From Gnetum montanum (lineage: Eukaryota; Streptophyta; Gnetopsida; Gnetales; Gnetaceae): 38,329 nucleotides of DNA. The position numbers and the translations under genes were made by a program. The first letter of the stretch is position 1. The number at the start of each line of letters is the position of its first letter. The notes under the pieces were generated by a model, which saw only the letters and a program-made list of their open reading frames with translations, was not told the origin of the DNA and ran no database searches. Positions 1 through 11,034 of the stretch are shown in pieces. The stretch is taken from the NCBI GenBank assembly GCA_015680685.1, contig MNCI01001941.1, positions 449,893 to 488,221 of the forward strand, read 5' to 3'.

Positions 1-291
1 AATGAGGAACTTCGGCAGGCCCCCCTCCCCCGCTGTCTCCTAGGGTTGGCTCCGGGGTCAGTGTTTGTTTTTGTTTGGTCTTGGGAGCTGTTTTGATTAA
101 TTTGGGGACATTGCAGACATGCTGATTTGGAGGATGGCACAAAGTTCAGCATTGTTGATGCTAGTGTTAGTGTCAGCATTGGATAGGGAGTTTCAAAAAT
201 TGTCAGTGATTTTCTAGGCCAAAAACTCTAACTCCCAAGATGCCAAAATTGGCCATAGAATGAGTTGCAACAATGATTTTTGAGTGTAGAG
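1..291. other. Repeat-derived DNA, no gene seen
   Basis: No coding region was recognised. The first 60 bases are unusually C-rich, with two C runs near positions 19-30, and then the sequence becomes ordinary AT-rich repeat-like DNA. Phrases such as a 'gttagtgtcagcattgg' stretch near 165 have loose echoes near 965 and 1180, so this is probably the left part of the degenerate repeat block that continues after the small transposon at 292-671. Confidence 0.4.
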
Positions 292-671
292 CATAGTTGC
301 CAGAAACAAGCAAAGTGGCAACAACAGAAACGTGACAAAAATTGGATGAAGGAAAGGTTGTAGATAAGAAACAGTTTACAAATCTTAGTGGTAGTATATA
401 CAAATTTGAATATATATATACCTTGAAAATGCATTGTAACTTGAGATATTTGGATAGAGATGAAAAGAAAATTGCATTTACATTATCATCCAGCTTATTG
501 AATGATTCAATTTTGTATATATTTGAAATTTTGAAATGGTATTTGATTTTATGACATTAAAAAACCTTTGAACCGTGAACACCAAGATGCAGCAACGTTT
601 TGAAATGGGTTTCTATTGTAGAAACGAAAAATGTGAAACATTCCTAATCCATCACATTTCTAGCAACTATG
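292..671. mobile_element. hAT-like non-autonomous DNA transposon (MITE), copy 1
   Basis: Seen: a 380-bp segment whose ends are inverted repeats. The left end starts CATAGTTGCCAGAAA, and the right end read on the minus strand starts CATAGTTGCTAGAAA (14 of 15 match). It is flanked by an 8-bp direct repeat, GTGTAGAG at 284-291 and ATGTAGAG at 672-679 (7 of 8). Both ends carry subterminal GAAAC and CAAC motifs. An 8-bp target duplication with short inverted ends is typical of the hAT superfamily. No transposase is encoded, so it would have to be mobilised in trans. A longer relative lies at 10070-11172. The superfamily is inferred from target-site length and could not be checked against a transposase. 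Confidence 0.75.
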
Positions 672-679
672 ATGTAGAG

Positions 680-1372
680 AATCTTGCAGACCTGTGAAAT
701 GGTGCAAACTATGTGTGTAAAGTGACTTGGATGTGCTAGAGATGCTTTTGGAGGCATTGAGACTAGCCATAAACTTTTCAATGTTCCAAACATTGAAAAA
801 ATGTTGGTTTTCTAAGTCCTAAAAGAACCTGCTAAAAGTGCCAATTTTGGAAGCTTGGAGTGCCGAAGCTATTATCGATGAGTTGCCCAAGCCTTAGGAA
901 CCCATTGCACATGTTGGAATACAGTTTTGATGAGGTTTGGATGTGTTAACGATGGTTTTTTTTGGCGTTGACACTAACACTGGTGGCATCAACATCACCA
1001 ATACTTCGAAAATTTTTTGACATTTGTTTGAAATTTTCCAAGGTTGCCAAAACTAAAGCCAAGATGTTGGGTTATGGCTTGAAGGGTCCTTGGAGGCCTG
1101 TGAAGGCCACCAATGTATCTTATGAAGTTGTTTTTAAGGTGGTTTATCCTGTAGTGTTGAAAGGAGATTGACGTAGAATCTGCGTTGCCTCCAACACTCA
1201 GAAAAATTTTGATTCCCAAACTTTTCCAGGGTCACCAAGAATGCACCTCATGCACTGGGTTATGAACCCAAAGGTCACTGGATGTCTCCGGGAGTTGGGA
1301 AAATGTTCCATGATGTTGTTTTTAGACTTTTTTAAGCTTGAAGTGAATGAAACAATGTCAATCCACACTTAG
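680..1372. repeat. Degenerate ~188-bp tandem repeat region
   Basis: No gene was recognised. Two diverged copies can be aligned by eye. One around 1030-1150 and one around 1217-1330 share the order 'ttttccaaggttgcca', a 'gggttatg' box (1069 and 1257, offset 188) and a following 'ggtc' segment. A weaker third copy may lie near 880. The open frames across it look like chance, since the repeat has few stops. It may be satellite-like or part of an older transposon; I cannot assign a family. Confidence 0.4.
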
Positions 1373-3079
1373 TGTTGGTTATGAGATAAATTTTAAAATG
1401 GGTACAACACCAGTGACCATATGATTCCACATAAACACATCAATGTCATGTACCGTGCCACAGACATCACAGACAAGCTGGGAAATAATTCAAAATTCAT
1501 TTGCATTTATATGAGGGTATAGGTTCACATTTACTTTGATTGTAACCTTGAGTGTGACTTGTGATGCACCCGTGGTAGTCCTTTTCAAAGGATTGCAACC
1601 TCAGCGCAGCTCACGCTGAGTCTGCATTTCCCGTCTAACACCAACTGCAACCTTGATGCCCATGCCCTGTGACTGATACAAACTCACATTGGCTAAAAAT
1701 AAAAATTTGAGGCTGGCCATAACCTCACCGTGCTTGTTGCATGACTCATGTCCTAAAAGCCTTTCTAGTGTGACCGTATCGTGAGGATGTCGTGTCTGTG
1801 TCTGCACAACAATGACATACAAGGCACATTGTGACCGTAGTGCACCTAGGGTGTGACTTACGTTTCCAAAAGCCTACCACTACAACCAAGGCACAAAAAG
1901 GTTGTGACCTGTAGTAACTCGTGCTCATTAAATAAACTCAGCTTTTGATGATGCAGCATAAAATAAATGCCCAGAGCCAGATGCCCATATCATCATACAC
2001 ATACTATGGTACTCTATTAAGGCTTGGAGTTCAGCAATGGAACCTTTGCTCTCCCTAGCACCGACAAAAAATCACACACATTAATCTAGCCAACATATCA
2101 TGGCACCCAAAGCATGAGAGTTACTGCACAAGCATGCAGTAACTATTCATCCCAAACACCATATGACCATGCACAGAAATCAAAATGCCAAAGCATGGAA
2201 TAGGTAAATACACCTACCTGAAATTTGGAATCTCGTTATAACTAGAAATCAAAAAATAAAACACCAAAATGCCCCCAATGAAGTCTTGGATCCTCCCAAA
2301 CCTGAACTGAACCTCCCAAATCATAGCCTACCTAGCACTAGCTCTCCAGCATCTCAGAAATCATAGAAATCAGCTGAGAAATAGAGGAAATTGGAGGAGA
2401 AGAAATGCAACAAAAACCTAGGATGCATGATCGAGAAGGAAGAAACGGAAAATGAATTATGGTTTATTTATAAAACAAAATATAAATCACTTTATTTATG
2501 GTTTATATTAATTAAGGTTTCCCATCATTTTTGCTCATATATCTAACGCTGAGGAACCCAACTTCATAACCATGCACAACCATCCTAAGAAAATACCAGT
2601 TCAATCCACTGTCATCATAATCTGTCCATCACATATCCATAAGGCCATACAAGCATCATAACTTATGTCGTCTAGCCACATGACACCACATGCATACCAT
2701 ATTAGACATCATGGCCTCATAACATGATTAGATAAACAATACTGACTCACAATCATAGAACATGATCTGCCAAATAACACTGATTCTATGCACATAACTC
2801 ATAACCATGACATGTAGTTTGACATCATACATGCTCGATGCTTAGTCTTTCCGCACAATCCTCTCACCTTGCCAGCCACAACACCATACTAGACATCTAG
2901 CAAGATCACTGTGCATAGTCATGATATCGGAATCACATATACATGATATCATAAGATCTCAAAAAATATTTCATTAAAATAATGCTAGTAACTAAGCGAT
3001 CCCATGACCCACAATTGGTTGTAATTGCATATACACAAACATAACACAATATCCTAGGGTCCTACGGTGAGGGTTTAGA
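1373..3079 (-). repeat. 3' LTR of the Tekay-like element
   Basis: About 1.7 kb that aligns along its length with 9244-12013 once the hAT insertion there is removed. Examples are 'ttccacataaacacatcaa' near 1425 against 9284, and the right ends near 3060 against 11995. On the minus strand the LTR starts at about 3079, next to a purine-rich tract (3080-3092, minus strand AGTGGGTGAGAG) that fits the polypurine tract. The left edge is uncertain by about ten bases. The short open frames inside it are not convincing genes. Confidence 0.75.
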
Positions 3080-3094
3080 CTCTCACCCACTTGA

Positions 3095-4390
3095 GAATCT
3101 TCCTCTTTGAAGATCTTCAGCTACCTTGCCCGCACATTAGCCTCCACCTCCTAGGTGCCATGATAATCCCACAATACCTTTACCATAGACACTATTCTGC
3201 TACAGAGCTGCTGAACCATCCTATCAACAATCTGAATTAGCCTCTCTATGTATGTAACATCAGGGTGTATTTGTACACCTGTCCAATCTATCACATGTTG
3301 CACATCGAGTATATATCATTGCAACATAGACCCATGAAATACCTTGTGAACCCCTGCCAACTATGGAGGTAAAGATACTCTGTAGGCTATCTTGCCAATC
3401 CTCTCTACTATCTCAAATGGCCCAATATACTTGGATGCCAACTTTCCCTTCTTGCCAAACTTCATCAAGCCCTTCAAGGGTGATACCCAAAGAAACACTC
3501 AATCACCAATCACAACTTTAATGGTCTCCTACACTGATTGGCGTAAGCTACTATCCTGGACTGCCGTCAATTGGTCCTGAATCATCTAAATCTGCTCCGT
3601 GGTTTGCAACATCAGATCCGTACTCACATGAGGTTTGTCCTCAATGGTATCCCAGCTCAACAGAGTCTTGCAGGATTTGATTATAGCACCTCATATGGAG
3701 CTGCTCGTAAACTCTCTTGATAACTGTTATTATATGCAAACTCTGCAAGAGGTAATATGTGGTTCTAACTATCCCTAAACTGTAAGGCACATGCTTGCAA
3801 CATGTCCTCCAGCACCTGGTTCATCCGCTCCATCTATCCATCTGTTTGTGGATGATATGTTGAACTCAAGTCTAGCTGGGTATCCATCTCTCTCTGAAAT
3901 GCTCTTCAAAATTTAGAGTCAAACCTAGTGTTTGAATAACTGATAATCCTCCTCAGAACACCATGTAACCACAATCTTTGTGACATACAAATGAGTTGTC
4001 TCTTCTACACTCACTGCAGTTCTAATAGCCAAGAAATTTGTAGACTTTGTCAACAAGTCTACAATCACATATATAGGATCATGTCCTCTTTGGGTACAAG
4101 GCAACCCAACAATGAAACCTATCTTCATAGACTATCACTTCCATAACGATATGTCATGGGGGTGCAAGAGTCTTTCAAGTCTCTGATGCTTAATCTTCAC
4201 CTGCTCACATTCTAGGTAACGGGAAACATAATCACCCACATTTCTCTTCATATCAGGCCATCAATATGTATGTCGGAGACTCTGGTACATCATCTTGCTG
4301 CCCGGATGCAACTGATATATGCTCATGTGAGCCTCATCTAATAATTGGAAGTGCAAGACCTTCAGAATACAAATTCGATTATCTCTTCAA
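3095..4390 (-). pseudogene. Integrase and chromodomain remnant (Tekay-like pol, 3' part)
   Basis: Read on the minus strand, this segment shows an HHCC-like zinc-binding region (~4180-4290). An integrase core start follows at 3925-4128, with the segments FIVGLPCTQRGHDPIYVIVD and LTKSTNFL, where the first catalytic Asp is kept. Near 3095-3260 comes a chromodomain-like tail with HVIDWTGVQIHPDVTYIER upstream of KVLWDYHGT. Chromodomains at the integrase C-terminus guide insertion into heterochromatin in this clade. Stops interrupt every frame, so no functional enzyme can be made. It lies directly upstream (in + coordinates, to the right) of the 3' LTR, as expected. Confidence 0.75.
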
Positions 4391-5700
4391 ATCATACCCT
4401 GACTATTCACTATAATTGGTCCGTCAGCTGAAATTTGCCACCGTAGCTCTTTGCACTTAGAATCCTGCTGTTGTTTCTTGCATAGATTGTCATGAAAATC
4501 TGGATGGATAATAAGACTGCTCAACCTACTGGCAATCCTTCTCAGTGCATCTGCAACCCAGTTAGTCCTGCCATGCCTATATTGGATTGTGAAATTAAAG
4601 TTTTCAAGAAGCTTTACCCATCTCCTTGGTTGCAAGTTCAACTGGGGCTAAGTCATAATATATTGAAGACTTTTATGGTCAGTCCAGATGAACCCTTGCT
4701 TCCATACAGATAGCGCTGCCAAATATTTAGTTGAAAGACCATTGTCCCAACTCTAAATTGTACATTGGATAATGGTTCTCATGTGGCCTCAATTGACAGG
4801 AAGCATAGACAACCACTTGTCCATCTTGCATCATAACACACTTGAACCCATCTGTTGAAGTACCAATGCAAACATTATAAGGACGATTTGGAATAGGGGA
4901 AATTAACACTGGAGTAGACACCAATCTACTTTTGAGCTTATTGAATGTCATCTGACATGCTAAACTCTAGGAGAAATGGGTCTTCATCCTTAACAGCTGA
5001 GTCAAAGGAAAAGCTATGAAGGAAAAATGTTCAACAAATCTATGGTAATAACTAGCCAACCCCAAGAAGCTACAAATCTTTGTCACTGACTGTGGAACTG
5101 ATCAATCCTGGACCACTGCAATGTTGGCTAGATCCACAGCAATGCCAAGCCCAGAAACATGACCTAAGAATTGAATCTCTAACTACTAGAAGGAACACTT
5201 GGATGACTATGCATATAACTGATATTGCCACAAAGTCTGGAGCACTATCCACAAATGCTCCATATGCCTATGCTCATCTAGGAAGCACACCAGAATATCA
5301 TCAATGAAAACTATCATGAACTGATCAAAATATGGCTGCAACACACTGTTCATCAAATGCATGAACACTGTTGGAGCATTCATCATCTTGAATGAAAGCA
5401 TTAAGAACTCATAATGGTTATATTGGGAAAAATGTTGTCTTTGGCATGTCCTGTGCTCTGACTTGCACTTGATGATAACCAGACTTGAGACCAATCTTTG
5501 AGAACACATAGGCTCCTTGAAGCTAATCAAACAAGTCATCTATGCACAGAAGAGGATATCTGTTCTTTACTATATCTTGATTTAGCTGTTTGTAATCAAT
5601 GCATAACCACAAACTTTGATCCTTCTTCTGCACAAATAGCACTGAAGCGCCCTAGGAAAAACACTAGGATGAATCAAGCCTTGGTCCATGAGCTTCTGTA
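4390..5700 (-). pseudogene. Reverse transcriptase and RNase H remnant (Tekay-like pol)
   Basis: On the minus strand the RT palm is clear. LCIDYKQLN and [14 protein letters not shown] fall at about 5530-5610, then the SGYHQVQV segment, a YEFLMLSFKMMNAPTVFMHL segment, and the catalytic box as FIDDIL (~5290-5320) in place of the usual YxDD or FxDD. RNase H follows at 4740-4951 (TPVLISPIP, VVVYASCQLRPHENHYP, YNLELG) and ends at 4387-4641 (RRWVKLLENFNFTIQYRHG, WVADALRR). The domains are in different frames and carry internal stops, so this is a dead copy. The homology itself is very secure. Confidence 0.9.
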
Positions 5701-6229
5701 ACTAAATCTTCAATTTTGCTAACTCTACTGGAAACATCCTGTTCAAGGCTTTGGAAATAGGCTCTATGCTTGGTTGCAACTCAATCTTGAACTCCACCTC
5801 CTGGGTGGTAAACTAGACAACTCAATATGAAACACATCAAGAAACTCATGTACTATTGGAGTTTGCTCAAGCTCTATTGTCTCAAATCGATAAGCTGATG
5901 CCATGTAACAACTATGTCATTTCCAAAGCGTCTGTAAGAAGACTTTGGAAGTCACCAAATCTAACCAGAATGGCCTAAAATGGATCTAAATCTTTATTTG
6001 CTTACCGTTTGCAAGTTGTAACCTTAGGAGCTTCCACTAACAGACCAAACTAGCACTAAATTATGACAACAAATCCATACCTAGAATAACATCATAATTA
6101 CTGAGTTGATCATTGCTTCATTGCCTCCCCTGCAATAGCACTGGCACATCTCGACATATCTAATTCACCCAAGTCTCATGACCCCCAACAGAACACATCA
6201 ATAGTCACAGATGGAGAACATAACACAGA

Positions 6230-7608
6230 AGAGATACCTAGGATATGATGTTAGGGCCTCTAAATGAATGACTAGTGTCAAGATCAAACAAAACTCATAT
6301 AGGAAGGTCTAAGCTTGTACCTCCTATCTCCATGATGGTGTTGGGCTTCGCAGCCAATGGTTGGTCCATCAGAGCATACACTTGACCCTAGGCTCTTTGT
6401 CATGCCTACCCTATGCCATCTGGATGTCTAGTAGGAGCTCCTCATCCACTTGTAGCAGGAGGTCTCTGACCATGGCCTCTACCTTCACTGCCACCCACTG
6501 TCTATCTTTGTTTCTCTCTAGCCTAATGTCTTGGTTGACCATATGCATAAAAGTTGCCATAGTTCCTCTGAACATGCCCTAGCTGACCACATTGGAAACA
6601 CATATGAGAACCTCCATAACTTGTACAAGTGGAACATCACTGTAGGCTAGCTGCTGTTTGCCACCACCATGACCATGACCATCACATTTACCACAAGCCT
6701 ACTTGGAGGGCCCAGATCTCCCTCCAGATAATGGTGGTCCCCCTTTTTTTTTCCTCTGCTTGCACCCCTCTCAGGGAATATCCTTGATCAAACTCCTCTC
6801 TAGATCCATAGCTACCTCATGTGCATCATCATAGGAAGTGAGGCGGAGAGACAACACATGATGCTTCAGGATTAGGCAAAGTTCTCTAACAAACTTATTA
6901 ACCCTATCCCAAGCATCCATAGGTTTAGTAACATAGCCACTAAACTAACCATAGTCAAGCTACCCTTATACAATAAGCAGAGTTCCTCTTCCTTCATCTA
7001 GACATACAAAATGGAAATATATCTGCAACTAAAGGATACTAGGAAATTTGACCAAGTAACCTCTTGTCTTTCCCATCCCTCTGCCAATGTTTAGTAGTGT
7101 CTATAAGCTAATAAGTTGCAAGTTGGTCTACTGAGCTGACTTACATCCCATCAAATCAAATATCTTCCTTAGCTTCTTCAACCACTTAGTTGTTGCAATG
7201 GGATCCTTAGTGCTAGAAAATGTAGGACCCAACTTGCAGAACTGCTCCACCATCTTCTTGCTAATTGATTGCCTAACATACCTTATTTTATCATCCATGC
7301 TAGCTGTTGTTTTAGTGTCACTGCCATTGCCAGCCTCTCTGATGGCTGGCCCACCTATACCACTGCCATTCCTAACCTCTTAGGATAATTGTAGGAGGAG
7401 GTGGGGCAGCATTTGTCCTAGTCATAAATTGCTGAAGCAACATCTTCATCTGTTTTGTCAGATCCATTTAGACATCAAAGGTCCTTGTGCTCACTGATTG
7501 TGCTTGTAACTGACTAATTGCTAGTCTTTCTGTAGCTTATGTGCTCAAAGGTACTTGAGCCTCATCAACAAGATGGCCTTTGCCACTAGATCTCTGCTTG
7601 ATTGACAT
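6230..7608 (-). pseudogene. Gag and protease remnant (Tekay-like)
   Basis: The likely gag start is an ATG at 7608-7606 (minus strand, MSIKQRSSGKGHLVDEAQV). Further on, a retrotransposon gag segment reads MVEQFCKLGPTFSSTKDP followed by WLKKLRKIFDLMGC (~7130-7250). A CCHC knuckle lies at 6559-6600 as C-F-Q-C-G-Q-L-G-H-V-Q-R-N-Y, with the last Cys replaced by Tyr. About 300 nt later comes an aspartic protease segment (~6261-6296), VLFDLDTSHSFI, where the usual D-[ST]-G triad is no longer intact. Gag would package RNA and the protease would cut the polyprotein; both are inactive here because of stops and lost residues. Confidence 0.75.
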
Positions 7609-7713
7609 ATCTGATACTTGCAATCACAAAGGTAAGTACCACACATCACATACCTGTTTGATTGACATATTTGATACTTGCAATCACAAAGGTAAGTACC
7701 ACACATCACATAC
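7594..7713. repeat. Two-unit 60-bp tandem duplication over the gag start
   Basis: Units 7594-7653 and 7654-7713 match except at about two positions. Each holds the gag-type ATG on the minus strand (at 7608 and 7668). In the upstream copy the frame from the second ATG meets a TGA after 14 codons. The high similarity inside an otherwise decayed element suggests the duplication is younger than the insertion. Confidence 0.85.
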
Positions 7714-9243
7714 CAATCGGAGTAACATGCTTCAATATCGCTATGTAATATCTTGCTTGCTCAAACCAAGTCAAGCTAGGGTGAAAAGTGTATTCTAAGG
7801 TTCACTACTGAAGGAACACATAACACATCATGGAATGGATTGAAGGACATGATGGAAGACTATAAATCACTCCTTGAAACTCACATAAATCACAATAGTG
7901 GAATACAACATAAATACTAAATAATTACTATCATATCCATACCATCACTAAAACAAGTACATAACCTGCTATCTAAACATAGTTAATAAGTCCAAACATT
8001 GATAATAGTCAATACATCTGACACATGTCTATGTACTCACAAAATACGTACACTATACACTATGGGCAAGACCACAACTCGTAGACCATTCAAACTAGTG
8101 TCTACAACAAGCACATCCATGTCTCTTATGAACATATGTAGTAGTACAAACAAGAATATGGAACCAAGATCACCATCACCTCCCTTAGGTCCTTGAACCT
8201 CCTGAACTCTTGACTCCATTACCTGCATATAAATGAGGTTAGTATAAGATTGAGTGGGAGCCTTTACACACCCCCTATGGATGTAGGCTAATACTATGTT
8301 GGAGGTGAGGTGTGGGGTTCTTTGAATAACTTGCATTGAGGTTAGTACATCACATGCCATACAAAACATCACAACACCATACACAACCACAATCTCATCT
8401 AAACTATAAGCACAATGTCACAACAAACAATACATATCAACTTCACAGAAACACAACCCATCATATCACTATGTATAACACGTGATGACCACACTATCAA
8501 TCACCATGGCTCAATAAAAAATGCATAATATAGATTTCTTACCATTCGTCCATGTCAATCCGTGCACAACATAAATATTTTCATATACATATAACATGGA
8601 TCCCCGATAACCACTACTCCAAAGGATCAAATATATCATCACAATCATGTACATAGTCTCCAACAACCAGTGCTCCTAGGGATCACACCATACAACATAC
8701 ACACATTAGATACTGTCATTATGGCCATTGACACATTCACACTTTGTGTATAACATGATATCATTGACATGAGTACTCATAAGTCATAACAATGCTTGCA
8801 AGTCTTTTGTTAACTTTCATTAGCATACACCACTAGTGGTAGTGCCCACTACCTCATATATAGCCCCACACCACTAACCTTCTAAAAGGTAGATTTGTGC
8901 ATGTCTATATATCCCAAGATCTTGCACTAGTCATAGGACTTACGTATAGTCTCCCACTCTTAGCATGAAGAGTGAGACAAGAGTCTTGCTAATGTATCCC
9001 AATGGTGGTTAATCCAACTCCTTCAAGGTATCTCATCACCAATTGGTCCACACCCTTGTGTTAGTTCCACTAGTATGCATGTCTACACACATCATATGGA
9101 TAATGCCATAACCCAATTGACCGATGAGAAATTCAAGCAATCAGTGCTACACGCATCAACCAATATCCAAAGCATAATTATTATGGAATATATAATGTAA
9201 CCATAGCTTATACACTAATCAATCTCTAACCCTAAGCAACCAA
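7714..9243 (-). other. 5' leader of the Tekay-like element
   Basis: About 1.5 kb between the gag start and the 5' LTR, with no recognised coding sequence. The short open frames here (for example 8037-8390) show no family motif. Next to the LTR, read on the minus strand from 9243, the sequence begins TTGGTTGCTTAGGG. It starts with TGGT like a tRNA-Met primer site but matches it poorly, so the primer-binding site is only tentative. Confidence 0.45.
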
Positions 9244-10728
9244 TGTTACAGATGTCAATTAAACATACCAGCAACTATACGGTTCCACATAAACACATCA
9301 ACATCATGTACCATGCTACAAAAATCACAAACAAGCTGGCAAATAATTCCAAATTCATTTGCATTTATACGAGGGTACGGGTTCACATTTACTTTACATC
9401 GACTATGACCTAAGCACGACTTGTGATGCACTCATGGTAATCCTTTTCAAAGGACTGCAACCTTGGTGTGGTTCACGTTGAGCCTGTGTTTCCCTTCTGA
9501 AACCCACCATGACCTTGACGCCTAGGCCTCGTGATTAATACAAACTTTTGCTGGCTAAAAATAAAAATCCCAGATTGGTCATGACCTCACCATGCCTGCA
9601 ACACGATTCACATCCTTCTAACCCTCCCAATATAATCACATTGCCAGTAGAAGGACAGTAGTGCACCTAGGGCATGATCCACGTTTCCAAAAACCTACCA
9701 TTGCAACCTGGCCACGAAAGGGCTACAACCTGTAATTACTCACATTTGCGATATGAACTTAGCTTCTGACAGCATAGCATAAAATAAATGCACATAGCAA
9801 GATGCCCATATCAAGGCCTGGAGTTCAACAACGGAGCTTTTACTGTCCCCAATATTGGAAGCAAATCACACACATTAATCAAATCGACATAGCATGGCAC
9901 ACAGCATGAGGGGTATCACACAAGCTTGCAAATTGATCATATCACAGAAACTAGAACACCTCTTCGTACCCATCTATCTGAAACACCCCATGACCATTCA
10001 CATAAATCAAAATGCCAAAATAAGGAATAGGTAAAAATACGCTTATGAAATTTGGAACCCTATCAAAACCATAGTTACCAGAAACGGAAACGGGGCAACG
10101 ACAATGCAACGGAAACGGCAAAAAATTATGTTGCGAAAAAGAAACGAGCTTTAAATATAGAACCAACCAATTTAGTATAGAAGCTGCAGTGGGAGAGGTA
10201 ATCAATATGCTAGAACTTGACAGTGACAAAAAGGTAGTGGCAGAACAAGTGAACAACATTCTAAATACCCCTCAGAGAGTCTCAGACCAATAATAAACGT
10301 AGATTCACCATTGCATGTTAATAATCAAATAAAATCCTCAAAGATGAGCTGAAAACAGTGTAGAACTCTGCTGCTGCTCTTTCATCTAGATAAACAAGCA
10401 TAAGGCAAGATCTGAGATTACATCTACGAATAGAAGGATTTGCTGCCCCCCTTGAAATGGGAATAGAGAAAGGCCAAAGATGAGCTTACTATATTAACTT
10501 TGAAGAGATGGACTTTAAGAATGAGACCCTAATATTTTACAGAATATGAATTGCAGTGATTGAACTTTACTATCTAACTCAAAGAAAAGAATCTCAGTAA
10601 AGAAAGACCAATGAAGAGATAATATACAAAAATGGTCTCTGAATCCACGGTTTAGCCCATTTTGAAGAGGGAGGAGGAGTGCTTGTTGCAGAAGTAGTGA
10701 CTTACCACATAGAGTTGACAAACAATTT

Positions 10729-11034
10729 ATGGTCATGGAGAGCGATGCAGAAGCAGCAGCAATGGCCGTGGAGAGCAATGCAAAAGCAGCAGCAATGGCC
10801 GTGGAGAGCAATGCAGAAGCAGCAGCAATGGCCATGGAGAGCGATGCAGAAGCGGCAGCAATAGCAAGATTAGCAGCGTTCACAGCACAGGCCCAAAATG
10901 CTTTACCTGAATCTGTTACTTATTGCCGTCCTTGCCATAGAAGTGGCCCTATTTTTTTTCCCTCCATGTTTGCTGTTTCACACATTCAATTCACCGCAAA
11001 CCTGCATTTAATTCGTGACAGATGCAGTAGTTAA
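10729..11034 (+). CDS. Repeat-bearing ORF inside hAT copy 2, unknown
   Basis: An ORF of 101 codons. Its N-terminal half is four imperfect 11-residue repeats of the type ESNAEAAAMAV, encoded by the 33-bp minisatellite. Then comes a non-repetitive stretch (ARLAAFTAQAQNALPES and onward). The Ala/Glu-rich repeat would favour a helix. The minisatellite has no stop in at least two + frames and one minus frame (minus ORF 10515-10883), so openness alone is weak evidence of coding. It may be a captured gene fragment or simply a low-complexity repeat; I recognise no family. Confidence 0.2.
   Translation: MVMESDAEAAAMAVESNAKAAAMAVESNAEAAAMAMESDAEAAAIARLAAFTAQAQNALPESVTYCRPCHRSGPIFFPSMFAVSHIQFTANLHLIRDRCSS
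10735..10866 (+). repeat. 33-bp minisatellite, four units
   Basis: Units start at 10735, 10768, 10801 and 10834. Each is built around 'gagagc[ag]atgca' followed by a GCA-rich run (the second base of the variable codon gives Asp or Asn). Differences between units are few. It lies inside the second hAT-like copy and is absent from the first. Confidence 0.9.

Noticed and set aside
1379-1383. TTATG as the target duplication of the Tekay-like element (also at 12014-12018)
   Set aside because: The match is five bases only, and using it would place the left LTR start after bases that still align with the other LTR. The duplication is left unresolved.
1601-1928. Minus-strand ORFs in the 3' LTR
   Set aside because: The matching part of the 5' LTR (about 9440-9780) does not keep an equivalent protein, so they are chance frames.
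8037-8390. 117-codon minus-strand ORF in the retrotransposon leader
   Set aside because: No gag or other family motif; it is located in the untranslated leader between the primer site and gag, and is probably chance.
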